Source: Variovorax sp. J22G73 (GTDB lineage: Bacteria > Pseudomonadota > Gammaproteobacteria > Burkholderiales > Burkholderiaceae_C). Taken from it: a stretch of DNA of 64,000 nucleotides. The position numbers were made by a program, and so were the translations under genes. Location of the stretch: positions 310,001 to 374,000 of the forward strand of contig NZ_JASZYK010000006.1 in assembly GCF_030317035.1 (NCBI RefSeq), read 5' to 3'. The notes below the pieces were generated by a model. That model saw only the letters and a list, made by a program, of their open reading frames with translations, did no database searches and was not told the origin of the DNA. Positions 25,899 through 33,851 of this stretch are shown here, one piece after another; position 1 is the first letter of the stretch; each line of letters opens with the position of its first letter.

Positions 25899-26222
25899 TC
25901 AAACGCGAAATTCGTCGAGCGTCTTGCCGGAGGCCATTGCGTCGCGCAACCAGAGCGGGCGACGGCCGCGGCCCGTCCATTTGTTGCCCTTGCCGTCGCT
26001 GTACACGAGTGTCTGCGTTGTCGAGGCGCCCTTTGGTCGCAGATTTCCTTTACGCGCTGTCGAAGCGCCTCTGCCGAACAACATTTGTGGCGTGATGGCG
26101 TACCGAGCGATGTTCTCCCTCATCTCACGCAACACTTGGGCGACGGCGCGCTGGCGTAATTGGTGTACCTCCTGTTCCAGGTCGGCAATGCGGTGCTGAA
26201 GCTGCTCATACGTTTCTGCCAT
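25899..26222 (-). CDS. H-NS-family nucleoid protein
   Basis: The 107-residue product has the two-part H-NS layout of Burkholderiales: an N-terminal coiled coil for oligomerisation (RIADLEQEVHQLRQRAVAQV), a linker rich in Arg and Lys, and the C-terminal AT-hook-like DNA-binding segment WTGRGRRPLWLRDAMASGK. Such proteins silence AT-rich acquired DNA. Its presence on the island suggests that the element carries its own silencer to reduce cost to the host or to modulate cargo genes. Confidence 0.88.
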   Translation of the reverse strand: MAETYEQLQHRIADLEQEVHQLRQRAVAQVLREMRENIARYAITPQMLFGRGASTARKGNLRPKGASTTQTLVYSDGKGNKWTGRGRRPLWLRDAMASGKTLDEFRV

Positions 26223-26503
26223 GGCGATTCCGTTCGTTGCCTTCCGATCAAGCCGCCATCAGGCCGCCAGCCTATATTGATACTAGGGCCTGAACCTGTC
26301 GTCCAAGATCGCCTTAAGCTCGTCCAGCGTGCGTCCCTCTGGGGTCAGCCAAGCGCTCGCGTCTTTCGGCCGCAATGGAATGATGCAACGGTCGTGCCCT
26401 GCGATCGCCACCTCACGGCGATAGCGCTGGACGACCTCCTGGCTAGACCATATGAACACATCGCAGTACTGCGTGCCACGAAGTCGTCAGGTGGTCAGTC
26501 GCT
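26223..26503. other. Gap between the H-NS and XRE genes with a possible gene remnant
   Basis: On the minus strand the frame ending at 26283 encodes SSQEVVQRYRREVAIAGHDR, then CIIPLRPKDASAWL, about 65 codons with no usable start. It may be the tail of a larger decayed gene, possibly of the SOS-associated (YedK/HMCES-like) peptidase type, but the match is weak. Confidence 0.3.
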
Positions 26504-26923
26504 TCAAATTTGGGCCTTACTGAGAGAGCGAACTCCTGCAAGGATTTCCAGCTGCGCCGCGCGCGGCCTAGCCTTTCCTTGCTCCCAGTGATAAATCGTC
26601 TGCCCGGAAACGCCAACAAGTTCACCGTAGCTTGCGGCCGAGATGCCGAGCTTTTCGCGATGTGCTGCCAGCCTCGCTGCACTGAAACGACGCTTCGTGC
26701 TTTCGGTAGCAGCACCGCCTGCCTCGGCTCCTGCAACGGCGGGCTGCACACCCTTCGAAAGGCGGCGCAGTTCGTTTTCGAGCAAGGCTACTTGACGTCG
26801 AAGTTCAGCGATGCCAGAGCGATAGGCTGCCGAAGACTTTTTGAGGCTATCAATCTCTGCGCGCACTTCTTTGCGAGCGACTCGTGAGATTTCCGCCTTG
26901 AGGGTAGCGACGAGATTTGACAT
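26504..26923 (-). CDS. XRE-family regulator with an N-terminal coiled coil
   Basis: The 139-residue product has a Lys/Glu-rich coiled coil at residues about 5-55 (KAEISRVARKEVRAEIDSLK), an alanine/glycine linker, and a C-terminal helix-turn-helix (HREKLGISAASYGELVGVSG, then QTIYHWEQGKARPR). This order, coiled coil first and then HTH, is common in Burkholderiales regulators linked to mobile DNA. Its target is not known. It lies upstream of the H-NS-like gene on the same strand, separated by 280 bp. Confidence 0.78.
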   Translation of the reverse strand: MSNLVATLKAEISRVARKEVRAEIDSLKKSSAAYRSGIAELRRQVALLENELRRLSKGVQPAVAGAEAGGAATESTKRRFSAARLAAHREKLGISAASYGELVGVSGQTIYHWEQGKARPRAAQLEILAGVRSLSKAQI

Positions 26924-27049
26924 GAATCGATTGTGCCCTGCTCAGTTCGTCTGAATTCTAGGCAACATGCGACCTAGTAGCGAACCGTCGCTTGCGAAGG
27001 AATAGGTATATGGTCGTTCCACTTTTCCTCGCGCCAATCATCATTCCCG

Positions 27050-27367
27050 GTGCCACGCTTGACGAAGCTGGGGCAGATCATGGACGGCAAGATTATTTGT
27101 CTCGGGGAGGACCGGCAATGGTGCTATGCCATCGAAGACATCTGTGAAGTTGACGGTGTTGTTTCTGTATCCGCAGCGATCTATCTTCTAGGCGCGCAGC
27201 GTTGTCGCCTAGTGATGAGCCATCCTGCGGGAGATCGCGAAAAGCTGGTGGAGGCGATGCAGCTGAAGTGTGTAGAGTGGATCGACATTGCGAGCCTGAC
27301 GGCCGCGCAATTCGACACTGGCACGGCTGGCGCTGAGTCCCGACTTCTTACCCGCACACCAATTTAA
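27050..27367 (+). CDS. Small hypothetical protein
   Basis: The frame is open from a GTG at 27050; the ATG at 27080, preceded by GGGG, may be the true start (MDGKIICLGEDRQWCYAIED). The product of 95-105 residues looks like a soluble alpha/beta protein (DICEVDGVVSVSAAIYLLGA; EAMQLKCVEWIDIASL). No family is recognised. It stands alone in the decayed right part of the island. Confidence 0.5.
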   Translation: MPRLTKLGQIMDGKIICLGEDRQWCYAIEDICEVDGVVSVSAAIYLLGAQRCRLVMSHPAGDREKLVEAMQLKCVEWIDIASLTAAQFDTGTAGAESRLLTRTPI

Positions 27368-27451
27368 ATTGCTCGAACTTATCGCGATTGCAGCGAACCA
27401 GCGGAATAAGTTTCGGCTTCGCAAGGTTGTGCGCTTTCACGGGCCGCCACG

Positions 27452-27544
27452 ATGACCAACAAGAGAGAAATTCGACTCGCTTGGAAACCGGAGGTCGTCC
27501 ACTGGGCGGATGTATTCGACTTCAGCGATGAGTGGAGCGAATGA
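27452..27544 (+). CDS. Possible 30-residue peptide gene
   Basis: ATG at 27452 encodes MTNKREIRLAWKPEVVHWAD, then VFDFSDEWSE. There is no strong ribosome site. It overlaps the next tiny frame by ATGA (27541-27544), the same coupling style as the phosphoesterase operon, which is the main reason to list it. Confidence 0.25.
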   Translation: MTNKREIRLAWKPEVVHWADVFDFSDEWSE

Positions 27545-27663
27545 CTTCCGAGGCCTTGGCCTCGATGAAGCTCTTGGTTGCCACTGCGAACCAAATCTAC
27601 GGCCCCGGCACGCATTGGATGGAGATGCGGGATGTGTCTAGCCGACATTCCACCGAACCGTAA
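27541..27663 (+). CDS. Possible 40-residue peptide gene
   Basis: ATG at 27541, overlapping the stop of the preceding frame, encodes MTSEALASMKLLVATANQIY, then GPGTHWMEMRDVSSRHSTEP. The composition looks protein-like but no family is recognised. It could equally be a fragment of a decayed gene. Confidence 0.25.
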   Translation: MTSEALASMKLLVATANQIYGPGTHWMEMRDVSSRHSTEP

Positions 27664-27850
27664 CCGTGCCAGCCGGCCCGGTGCGGCCCTCGACCCAATA
27701 GCGGACGGCGCTATGACTTCGGGCCGTTTCTATCATCGCGGCGATGTTGCATCGCGTGGCCGAGTCGTCGGCCATCCAAGCGGTCCGCACCACATGGTCA
27801 TCAGCTTGACCACTCAAGAATTCGGTGCAGAGTCGGAGTTCATTGGCCAT
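27638..27850 (-). CDS. Possible small hypothetical protein
   Basis: A 70-codon frame (MANELRLCTEFLSGQADDHV, then RTAWMADDSATRCNIAAMIE) reads like protein but has no ribosome site and no known family. It lies close to the comM junction. It may be a remnant. Confidence 0.25.
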   Translation of the reverse strand: MANELRLCTEFLSGQADDHVVRTAWMADDSATRCNIAAMIETARSHSAVRYWVEGRTGPAGTVTVRWNVG

Positions 27851-27899
27851 ATATTTTTCAGCGAACTGGGTGTTGGGTGGTCAGCCGAGGAAACGAGAC

Positions 27900-28051
27900 G
27901 AGTTTGGATTCAGTTTCCCTTGATCGGGTTTCGCTCCGTCGTCTTACTCGTTATAAACCGTACGGCAGGAGGGGGCAGCTCACACCGCCACCAGATTCGC
28001 GTTTAGTGGCAGTAGGTTTGAGTCCATTCGCAGTTTTCGACGTTGCTTACA
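27900..28051. mobile_element. Probable terminus of the Tn7-like island at its junction with comM
   Basis: The island ends in ...GCTTACA at 28051 directly before the comM sequence GGCGGCTCGCC. Read inwards from the junction this is TGTAAGCAACGTCGAAAACT, starting with the TGT typical of Tn7/Tn5053-type ends. Further in, motifs of the type AAACTGCGAAT (near 28026-28036), TAAACGCGAAT (near 27998-28008) and GAAACTGAAT (near 27910-27919) recur in one orientation and could be TnsB-binding sites. The matches are loose; the other end is not in the window. Confidence 0.5.
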
Positions 28052-28717
28052 GGCGGCTCGCCGCCGCGGCCCGGGGAAATCTCCAGGGCGCACCACGGCG
28101 TGCTGTTTCTCGACGAGTTCCCCGAGTTCGCCCGCTCCGCCCTCGAGGCGCTGCGCGAGCCGCTGGAGACCGGCACCATCACCATCTCGCGTGCCGCGCA
28201 CAGCGCGGAGTTTCCGGCGCGCTTCCAGCTGGTGGCCGCCATGAACCCTTGCCCCTGCGGCTACCTGGGTTCCAGCCTGAAGAGCTGCCGCTGCACGCCC
28301 GCGCAGATTTCCCGCTACCAGGGAAAGCTCAGCGGCCCGCTGCTGGACCGCATCGACCTGCACATCGAGGTGCCGGCCGTGTCCGCGCAGCTGCTGCTCG
28401 ACGCGCCGCCGGGCGAGTCGACCGACAGCATCCGCGCGCGCGTGGTCGTGGCGCGCGAGCGCGCGACGCGGCGCCAGGGGCACGCCAACCAGGCGCTGCA
28501 GGGCGGCGCCATCGACAAGCACGCCGCGCTGGACGACACCGCGCGCAAGTTCATGTTCAACGCCGCGAACAAGCTGGGCTGGTCGGCGCGCAGCACGCAC
28601 CGGGCGCTGAAGGTGGCGCGCACGATCGCCGACCTGGCCGGGGCCGACACGGTGCAGCCGGCGCATGTGGCCGAGGCGGTGCAGTACCGGCGGGCGCTGA
28701 GCCGCGGGCCGGCCTGA
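28052..28717 (+). pseudogene. comM: 3' part of comM (YifB-type Mg-chelatase-like ATPase), split by the island
   Basis: The frame from GGCGGCTCGCC encodes the second half of ComM without a start codon: SPPRPGEISRAHHGVLFLDE, PARFQLVAAMNPCPCGYLGS, RYQGKLSGPLLDRIDLHIEV and the final AGADTVQPAHVAEAVQYRRA. ComM is a hexameric branch-migration helicase for natural transformation. The Walker A half and the start of the conserved Gly-rich loop (normally VGGGS-type) are missing and should lie beyond the left edge of the window if the island is intact. Insertion at this loop is the same region used by AbaR-type islands. Confidence 0.88.
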
Positions 28718-28748
28718 AGGCCCGGAACGCGTTCGCCCCGCACGCCCT

Positions 28749-31592
28749 TCACCGAACCAGCGAATCGATCCACCGCGCCACCAGCACCTGCTCCTGGTCG
28801 AAGTAGTGCGTGTGCGCGCCGGTGCCCAGGCACACGTCGTGTTCGGCGGTCGTCATCGCCGTGGTGGCGGGCGACGGCGCGTACAGCGGCGGTTCGGTCC
28901 ACAGCCAGCGCCCCACGTAGTCGCCGGTGGCATACGCGTTCACCCAGCGCACCACGCCCACGTCGCCCGCCTGCGCCGTCGACACCCATTCGTACAGGCG
29001 CGGAAAGCGCGCCATATAGAGCTGGCGCAGCGGGCAGCCCGCGGTGAACAGGTCGACCTTGCCTTCCAGCTGCGACCACAGCCGGACCACGCGGTCGTCC
29101 GGGCTGGTGCGCGCCAGCCAGCGGGCGCGGTGCTGCAGGTAGCGCAGCAGCTCCGCCGAGATCACCGTGCCCTGGCTGTGCGCCACGATCAGCACGCGGT
29201 CGTAGCCCTGCGCGGCGATGCTCTCCAGCAGCGCCACGTAGCGCGAGAAGATGCGCGCGCGCGGAATGGCATGGCGCGGGAACTCGCGAAAGTGGTTGTC
29301 CACGTCCAGCGCCACGTCCAGCGGCAGGCGCAGCCACGGCACGTAGCGCGACAGCACGCCGCCGAAGGCAGACAGCGCCGCGGCGGCGGTGGCCGCGCTG
29401 AGCACCAGCGGCTTGAGCACCAGCGCCGACAGCTCGCCCACCTCGCGCGCCGCCGCGCCCACCCAGCCGTCGGGCGCCACGCCCAGGCGCGCCAGCGCCA
29501 GCAGCACGCCCACGCCGCAGGCCATGAGCACGCTGGCCATGGTCAGCCCGGTCACGAAGCCGTCGAGCCGCCGGTAGCCGCCGGTGAGCCAGCGGCCCAG
29601 CGTGAGCGAGGTGCCCACGGTCTTCTTCACCTCGGCGAGCACGCTGGGCACCAGCACCACCACGAGGTACGCCGCCAGCGCCAGCGTGAGGCCCGCGGCC
29701 AGCGCGAAGGTCTCGGTGCTGCGCTGGTAGCGCAGGTGCAGAAAGCTGGCGCCGTCCACGAAGCACATCAGCCCGCTCTTGAAGACCAGCGGGTCGTAGT
29801 CGATGCGCGCCGCGCCGAACTCCACGAAGGTGGTCAGCAGCGCCCAGATGGCCATGGCCATCGCGACGAAGGACGCGATCGAGACGAACAGGCCCAGCCG
29901 CCCGGTGGCCACGCTGGCGCGCGCGGGCTGGCCGTCGCGCGCAGCCCACTGGCCGACGAAGGCCCAGGCAATCAGCAGCCCACCCGCCAGCAGCCACCAG
30001 ATGACGATGCCCAGCAGCAGGTACTCCACCGTGCGCAGGCCGGCGCGCACCCAGTCGGCCAGTTCTCCCGTGCCGTTCCCGGCGATGGACGCCATGCCCA
30101 CGTGCACCAGCAGCGTGGCCGCCATCGCGCACAGGAACACCAGCCCCGCCGCGCGCATGGCCGGAAAGCGCGTGTCGGCCACGCGCAGGGCGTAGTTGAA
30201 GACCACCCCCAGCAGCGCCAGCCAGCTCAGGCCGATGAGCCAGTGCGCCCACGGCGCCGGCACCAGGCACAGCAGCACGGCCGCCACCATGGCCAGCACC
30301 ACCGCCGCGCCGCGCCCGGCGGGCCGCGCCACGTGCAGGTAGCAGCAGCCCCACGCGGCCAGCGCCGGCAGCAGCAGCGCCAGCACGATGTGCAGCGCCC
30401 GCGCGTGCGGCGCGGCCAGGCCCAGCCCGGCCACCACCAGCCCCGCCAGCAGCAGTTGCAGGAACAGGTTGGCCAGCACGCCGGAAAACGCCCAGTCGAG
30501 CGCCATCTGCAGCTTGGCCAGCGCGCTCCACGCGAAGGCGCGCGTGCTCTTGTGCCGCGCGGCGTACAGGCTCGCGCGGTCGACCGCGTCGCGCCCCAGC
30601 TGCGACAGGCGGAACACCATGGTGAACAGCTCGGTGACGATGCGCGGCAGCACGCCCGAGAGCCGCGACAGGTCGGCCCAGTACATCTCGTGCACGTCCA
30701 CGTGCTGGGTGGTGACGCCCTGGCCGCCCTGGCCGCCCTGGCCGCTGGCCACGGCCTGCCTGCCCTGGCCGCTAGGCACGGCCTCGTGCCGGACCATGCG
30801 GATGCGCGTGGCCTCGTAGGCCTCGTGGCCGGCGCCCTGCCACTTGAACAGCAGGTAGTCGCTGAAGGCGATGCCGGGATCGGCGGACATGAGGCGCGCG
30901 GGGGCGGACAGCAGCTTGCCGGGGGCGGCGGTGCCGGCCTTGGTGGTGGTGGCGCTGGTCAAGCCTGGTGCGACTGTCGCGGCTTTTGCCGCTGGCGCGG
31001 CTGGCGCGGCTGGCGTTCCCCCGTCAGGCACCGCGCGAGCGGTGCTCCAGTTGTCGCGCAGGAAGTCGGAGCGCACCGACTGGCGCAGCGCCTTGCCCAG
31101 CGATGGCGCGGGCGGCGTCGCGGCACCGGTGGCGTTCGGCGGCGGATCGCGCGGCGCCACGCGCTTGCGTTCCGCGCCCTGTCCCTGTGCATTCGAGCCG
31201 CTCTCGACCATCGACAGCAGCGGCGGCACCGCCACGATGTAGCTGTCGCAGTCGCCGCGGCTGTAGCGCGCTTTCGGGGCGCCGGCATTCACCATCAGCG
31301 AGGCGATCGCGCGGGCCGTGTCGCCGAGCTTCTGGTCCGCCACGCCGTGGATGGCGACGATGGCGACGCGTTCGGCGCGTGGCGTGCCGGACGGAGGCGA
31401 CTGAGCTGGCGCAGGCGACTGAGCCGGCGCAGACGGCGCGAAAGCAGCAGGCGGCGCAGATGCACCAGTCGGCTCGGGCTGTTCAGGCTTTCGAAGCGTG
31501 TCGGGAGGTTCGGCCGGTGCGCTCATGGCGTGCTCGTCGCGGGGCTCCTTCGGGGAGACGCATTGTTCTCCCCGGGGGCCGCGCGGCGCCAT
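28749..31592 (-). CDS. Alpha/beta hydrolase (lipase-like) with an internal multi-helix membrane region, T6SS-linked
   Basis: The 947-residue frame starts at 31592 or more likely at the ATG at 31526 (MSAPAEPPDTLRK). After a Pro/Ala-rich leader, residues about 75-105 give the first strand of an alpha/beta hydrolase with VAIVAIHGVADQKLGD. The middle, about residues 340-700, holds some eight to ten hydrophobic helices. The C-terminal part returns to the hydrolase fold with the nucleophile motif VLIVAHSQGTVISAE, an Asp in NAYATGDYVG and a His in GTGAHTHYF. The catalytic fold is thus split around a membrane domain. It is the last gene downstream of ppkA in the T6SS cluster and may be a lipase effector or an envelope enzyme. 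Confidence 0.7.
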   Translation of the reverse strand: MAPRGPRGEQCVSPKEPRDEHAMSAPAEPPDTLRKPEQPEPTGASAPPAAFAPSAPAQSPAPAQSPPSGTPRAERVAIVAIHGVADQKLGDTARAIASLMVNAGAPKARYSRGDCDSYIVAVPPLLSMVESGSNAQGQGAERKRVAPRDPPPNATGAATPPAPSLGKALRQSVRSDFLRDNWSTARAVPDGGTPAAPAAPAAKAATVAPGLTSATTTKAGTAAPGKLLSAPARLMSADPGIAFSDYLLFKWQGAGHEAYEATRIRMVRHEAVPSGQGRQAVASGQGGQGGQGVTTQHVDVHEMYWADLSRLSGVLPRIVTELFTMVFRLSQLGRDAVDRASLYAARHKSTRAFAWSALAKLQMALDWAFSGVLANLFLQLLLAGLVVAGLGLAAPHARALHIVLALLLPALAAWGCCYLHVARPAGRGAAVVLAMVAAVLLCLVPAPWAHWLIGLSWLALLGVVFNYALRVADTRFPAMRAAGLVFLCAMAATLLVHVGMASIAGNGTGELADWVRAGLRTVEYLLLGIVIWWLLAGGLLIAWAFVGQWAARDGQPARASVATGRLGLFVSIASFVAMAMAIWALLTTFVEFGAARIDYDPLVFKSGLMCFVDGASFLHLRYQRSTETFALAAGLTLALAAYLVVVLVPSVLAEVKKTVGTSLTLGRWLTGGYRRLDGFVTGLTMASVLMACGVGVLLALARLGVAPDGWVGAAAREVGELSALVLKPLVLSAATAAAALSAFGGVLSRYVPWLRLPLDVALDVDNHFREFPRHAIPRARIFSRYVALLESIAAQGYDRVLIVAHSQGTVISAELLRYLQHRARWLARTSPDDRVVRLWSQLEGKVDLFTAGCPLRQLYMARFPRLYEWVSTAQAGDVGVVRWVNAYATGDYVGRWLWTEPPLYAPSPATTAMTTAEHDVCLGTGAHTHYFDQEQVLVARWIDSLVR

Positions 31593-31681
31593 CCCGCAAA
31601 CGCTGGATGCGGAGGCCTAGCGCTTAAGGCCTATGAGGGCCTCGTCCAGGCGCTGTGACGGGCCACGGCCGCCGTGGCTAC

Positions 31682-33802
31682 CTACTTGAACTCGTGGCTC
31701 ACCACCGGCGCCGACTTGCTGTCCTGCACCGTCACGCGCTGGCGGAACACTTCCAGGTCGCCGTTGCGCACTTCGATGTTGTAGATGCCCGGGCGCAGCG
31801 GCAGCGACTTCAGCGGCGGGCTCACGCCGCGGTCCGCGCCGTCGACGAACACCTGGCCCCACGGGCGGATGTTGAAACTCACGCGCCCCATGCCCGGCGC
31901 CGCCGCAGCGCCGGCTGCGGCACCGGCCGCCGGCGTGCCGGGCGGCACGGCGGTGCCGTCGGCCACCACGGTCGGCGGCGAGACGCGGTTGATCTCGGCG
32001 ATGGCGTTGCGTGCCTCGCGCGCATGCAGGCCGCGGCGGTAGCGGCGCAGGTAGGCCTCGTAGCCCTCGCGCGTGTTCTCGGCCTGCGCCAGGTTCCAGT
32101 CCTCGGCCTCGGCGGTGGCCAGCGCGGCATCGGGCGGGATGGTGGTCGGCGGTGGCGTGACGGGCACGTTGTCGAGCGGGGTCAGCGGGCCGGTGGAAGG
32201 GGTTGCGGGCGTTGCGGCAGGCGTGGTGGGCGTCGCGCTGGCTACCGTGGTGCCGCCTGCGGTGCTGCCCGCAGTGCTTCCAGCGACAGGTGCCGGCACG
32301 CCATCGGTGGCCGAAGGCGCCCCCGACGCGGCAGGCGCCGCGCTGCCCGCCGGCATGGCGGCCGGCGGCGATGCGGTGTTCGACATCGGCGCGCCGGGCG
32401 GCGGCACCGGCACCATGGCGGTCGAGGTCTCCTGCTTGGTCGCGGTCAGGCGCAGGCCGATCCAGCTGCCCACGGCCACCAGCGCGACCACCAGGCCGCC
32501 GACCAGCAGCCACGACAGGCCCGACGACTTCTTCCTGGCGACGGGACGCGCGTCACCGGCATGGCGCGGCGAAGCGGACGCCGCCTTTCCCTTGGCCGAT
32601 GCCTTCACCACCTTGGGCTCCGCAGCGCCACCCATCGCCGCCGCGGGCGGCGTCGCGAAGCTGGGCGCGCCCGTCGGCTCCAGCGGCACCGGCGCGGAAG
32701 CGGGCGCGAACTGTTGCGGCGCAAGCTCCGGCGGCGGCGGTGCCGACGGCACCGGCGCGGCCGCGATGATCACCGTCGGCGCGGCCATGCCGTTCACATA
32801 GATGTCGCCCAGCCGGGTCAGCCCCAGCTCGGCGGCAAAGGCGGCCACGGTCTGCGTGCGGTCCTTGCTGTGCACGGCCAACGTGTGGTCCACGGCCGCG
32901 CAGAAGGCCGGGCTCAGGTCGGCGCGGCCCAGCGACGACAGCGGCACGAAGGCGTCCTGCACGCTGCGCACCACGGCCGAGGGCGGCGGGTTGCCGGTCA
33001 CGGCGCGGTACAGCACGGCGCCCAGCGCGTACAGGTCGGTCCACGGGCCCTGCAGCAGCGTGTTGTCGTCGGCGTACTGCTCGATGGGCGAGTAGCCCGA
33101 CTTCACCATCACCGCCACCTCGTCGACCAGGTCGGCAATCGATTTGCGCGCGGCGCCGAAGTCGAGCAGCACCGGCAGGTCGTCCTGCTGGATGAAGATG
33201 TTGTCCGGCGCGATGTCGCGGTGGAAGCACTGGCTGCGGTGCAGCGTTTCCAGCGCGCCCAGCAGCGGCCCGAGCATGCCCAGCAGCCAGGTCTCGGTGA
33301 CCTTGCCCGGCTCGGCCTCGGCCAGACGGCGCAAGGTGCGGCCCTTGTAGAGCTGGATCGCCATGTAGGCGGTGGAGTTCGACTCCCAGAAGCGATGCAC
33401 CCGCACCAGCGCCGGGTGGCTGAACTGCGCAAGCGTGCGCGCCTCGTTGATGAAGCTGCGCAGGCCGGCCTCGAAGGTGGCGGTGAGCCGCTCGGAGCGC
33501 ACGTGCACGCTGTTGTCGCCCACGCGGCGCGCGAGCATCGAAGGCATGTATTCCTTGATGGCCACCTCGCGCTGCAGCGAGTGGTCGTACGCGCGGTAGA
33601 CGATGCCGAAGCCGCCCTCGCCGATCACCTCGAGCAGCTCGAACTCGTCGAGCCGGTGGCCCACGCCGAGCGGGTGCGGCCTCTCCTGCGAGTCGTGCGG
33701 GTCGTGCGGGTCGTGCGGGTCGTGCGTGTCTTGCGTGCTTCGTGGGTGGGCCGGCGGGCTGTCCAGGGCCGTGCCCGTACCGGTGCCGTGTGGGGTCGTC
33801 AT
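31682..33802 (-). CDS. ppkA: T6SS serine/threonine protein kinase PpkA, PEGA-type
   Basis: The ATG at 33802 has GGAGGAG eight bases upstream. The 706-residue product starts with a His/Asp/Pro repeat (DPHDPHDPHD), then a eukaryotic-type kinase at about residues 40-310: GEGGFGIVYRAY, VAIKEY, HRDIAPDNIF and DFGAARKS. A Pro/Ala-rich linker, a single transmembrane helix (LSWLLVGGLVVALVAVGSWI) at about 427-450, and a C-terminal PEGA-like beta domain (FNIRPWGQVFVDGADRGVSP) follow. In Pseudomonas, PpkA phosphorylates Fha1 to trigger T6SS assembly. There the periplasmic part is a von Willebrand-type domain; here it is PEGA-like, which may sense the wall or envelope differently. Confidence 0.88.
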   Translation of the reverse strand: MTTPHGTGTGTALDSPPAHPRSTQDTHDPHDPHDPHDSQERPHPLGVGHRLDEFELLEVIGEGGFGIVYRAYDHSLQREVAIKEYMPSMLARRVGDNSVHVRSERLTATFEAGLRSFINEARTLAQFSHPALVRVHRFWESNSTAYMAIQLYKGRTLRRLAEAEPGKVTETWLLGMLGPLLGALETLHRSQCFHRDIAPDNIFIQQDDLPVLLDFGAARKSIADLVDEVAVMVKSGYSPIEQYADDNTLLQGPWTDLYALGAVLYRAVTGNPPPSAVVRSVQDAFVPLSSLGRADLSPAFCAAVDHTLAVHSKDRTQTVAAFAAELGLTRLGDIYVNGMAAPTVIIAAAPVPSAPPPPELAPQQFAPASAPVPLEPTGAPSFATPPAAAMGGAAEPKVVKASAKGKAASASPRHAGDARPVARKKSSGLSWLLVGGLVVALVAVGSWIGLRLTATKQETSTAMVPVPPPGAPMSNTASPPAAMPAGSAAPAASGAPSATDGVPAPVAGSTAGSTAGGTTVASATPTTPAATPATPSTGPLTPLDNVPVTPPPTTIPPDAALATAEAEDWNLAQAENTREGYEAYLRRYRRGLHAREARNAIAEINRVSPPTVVADGTAVPPGTPAAGAAAGAAAAPGMGRVSFNIRPWGQVFVDGADRGVSPPLKSLPLRPGIYNIEVRNGDLEVFRQRVTVQDSKSAPVVSHEFK
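33691..33735. repeat. Five tandem 9-bp units inside ppkA
   Basis: Units of the form (A/G/T)GTC(G/T)TGCG repeat five times without gap and encode the DPHDPHDPHD stretch near the N-terminus of the kinase. Copy number can change by slippage without breaking the frame. Confidence 0.75.
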
Positions 33803-33851
33803 GCGCTTTCTCCTCCTGCGGGGCCGTGGCTCTCGTGGCTCGTTCGACGTG

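Noticed and set aside
26283..26484. Possible fragment of an SOS-associated (YedK/HMCES-like) peptidase
   Set aside because: Only a short string (GHDRCIIPLRPKDASAWL) is suggestive, the catalytic N-terminal Cys region is absent and no start exists, so it is not called as a gene.
27877..28806. Plus-strand 309-codon frame overlapping comM
   Set aside because: It reads comM in the wrong frame (Arg/Ala/Gly-rich); the conserved ComM residues lie in the frame ending at 28717.
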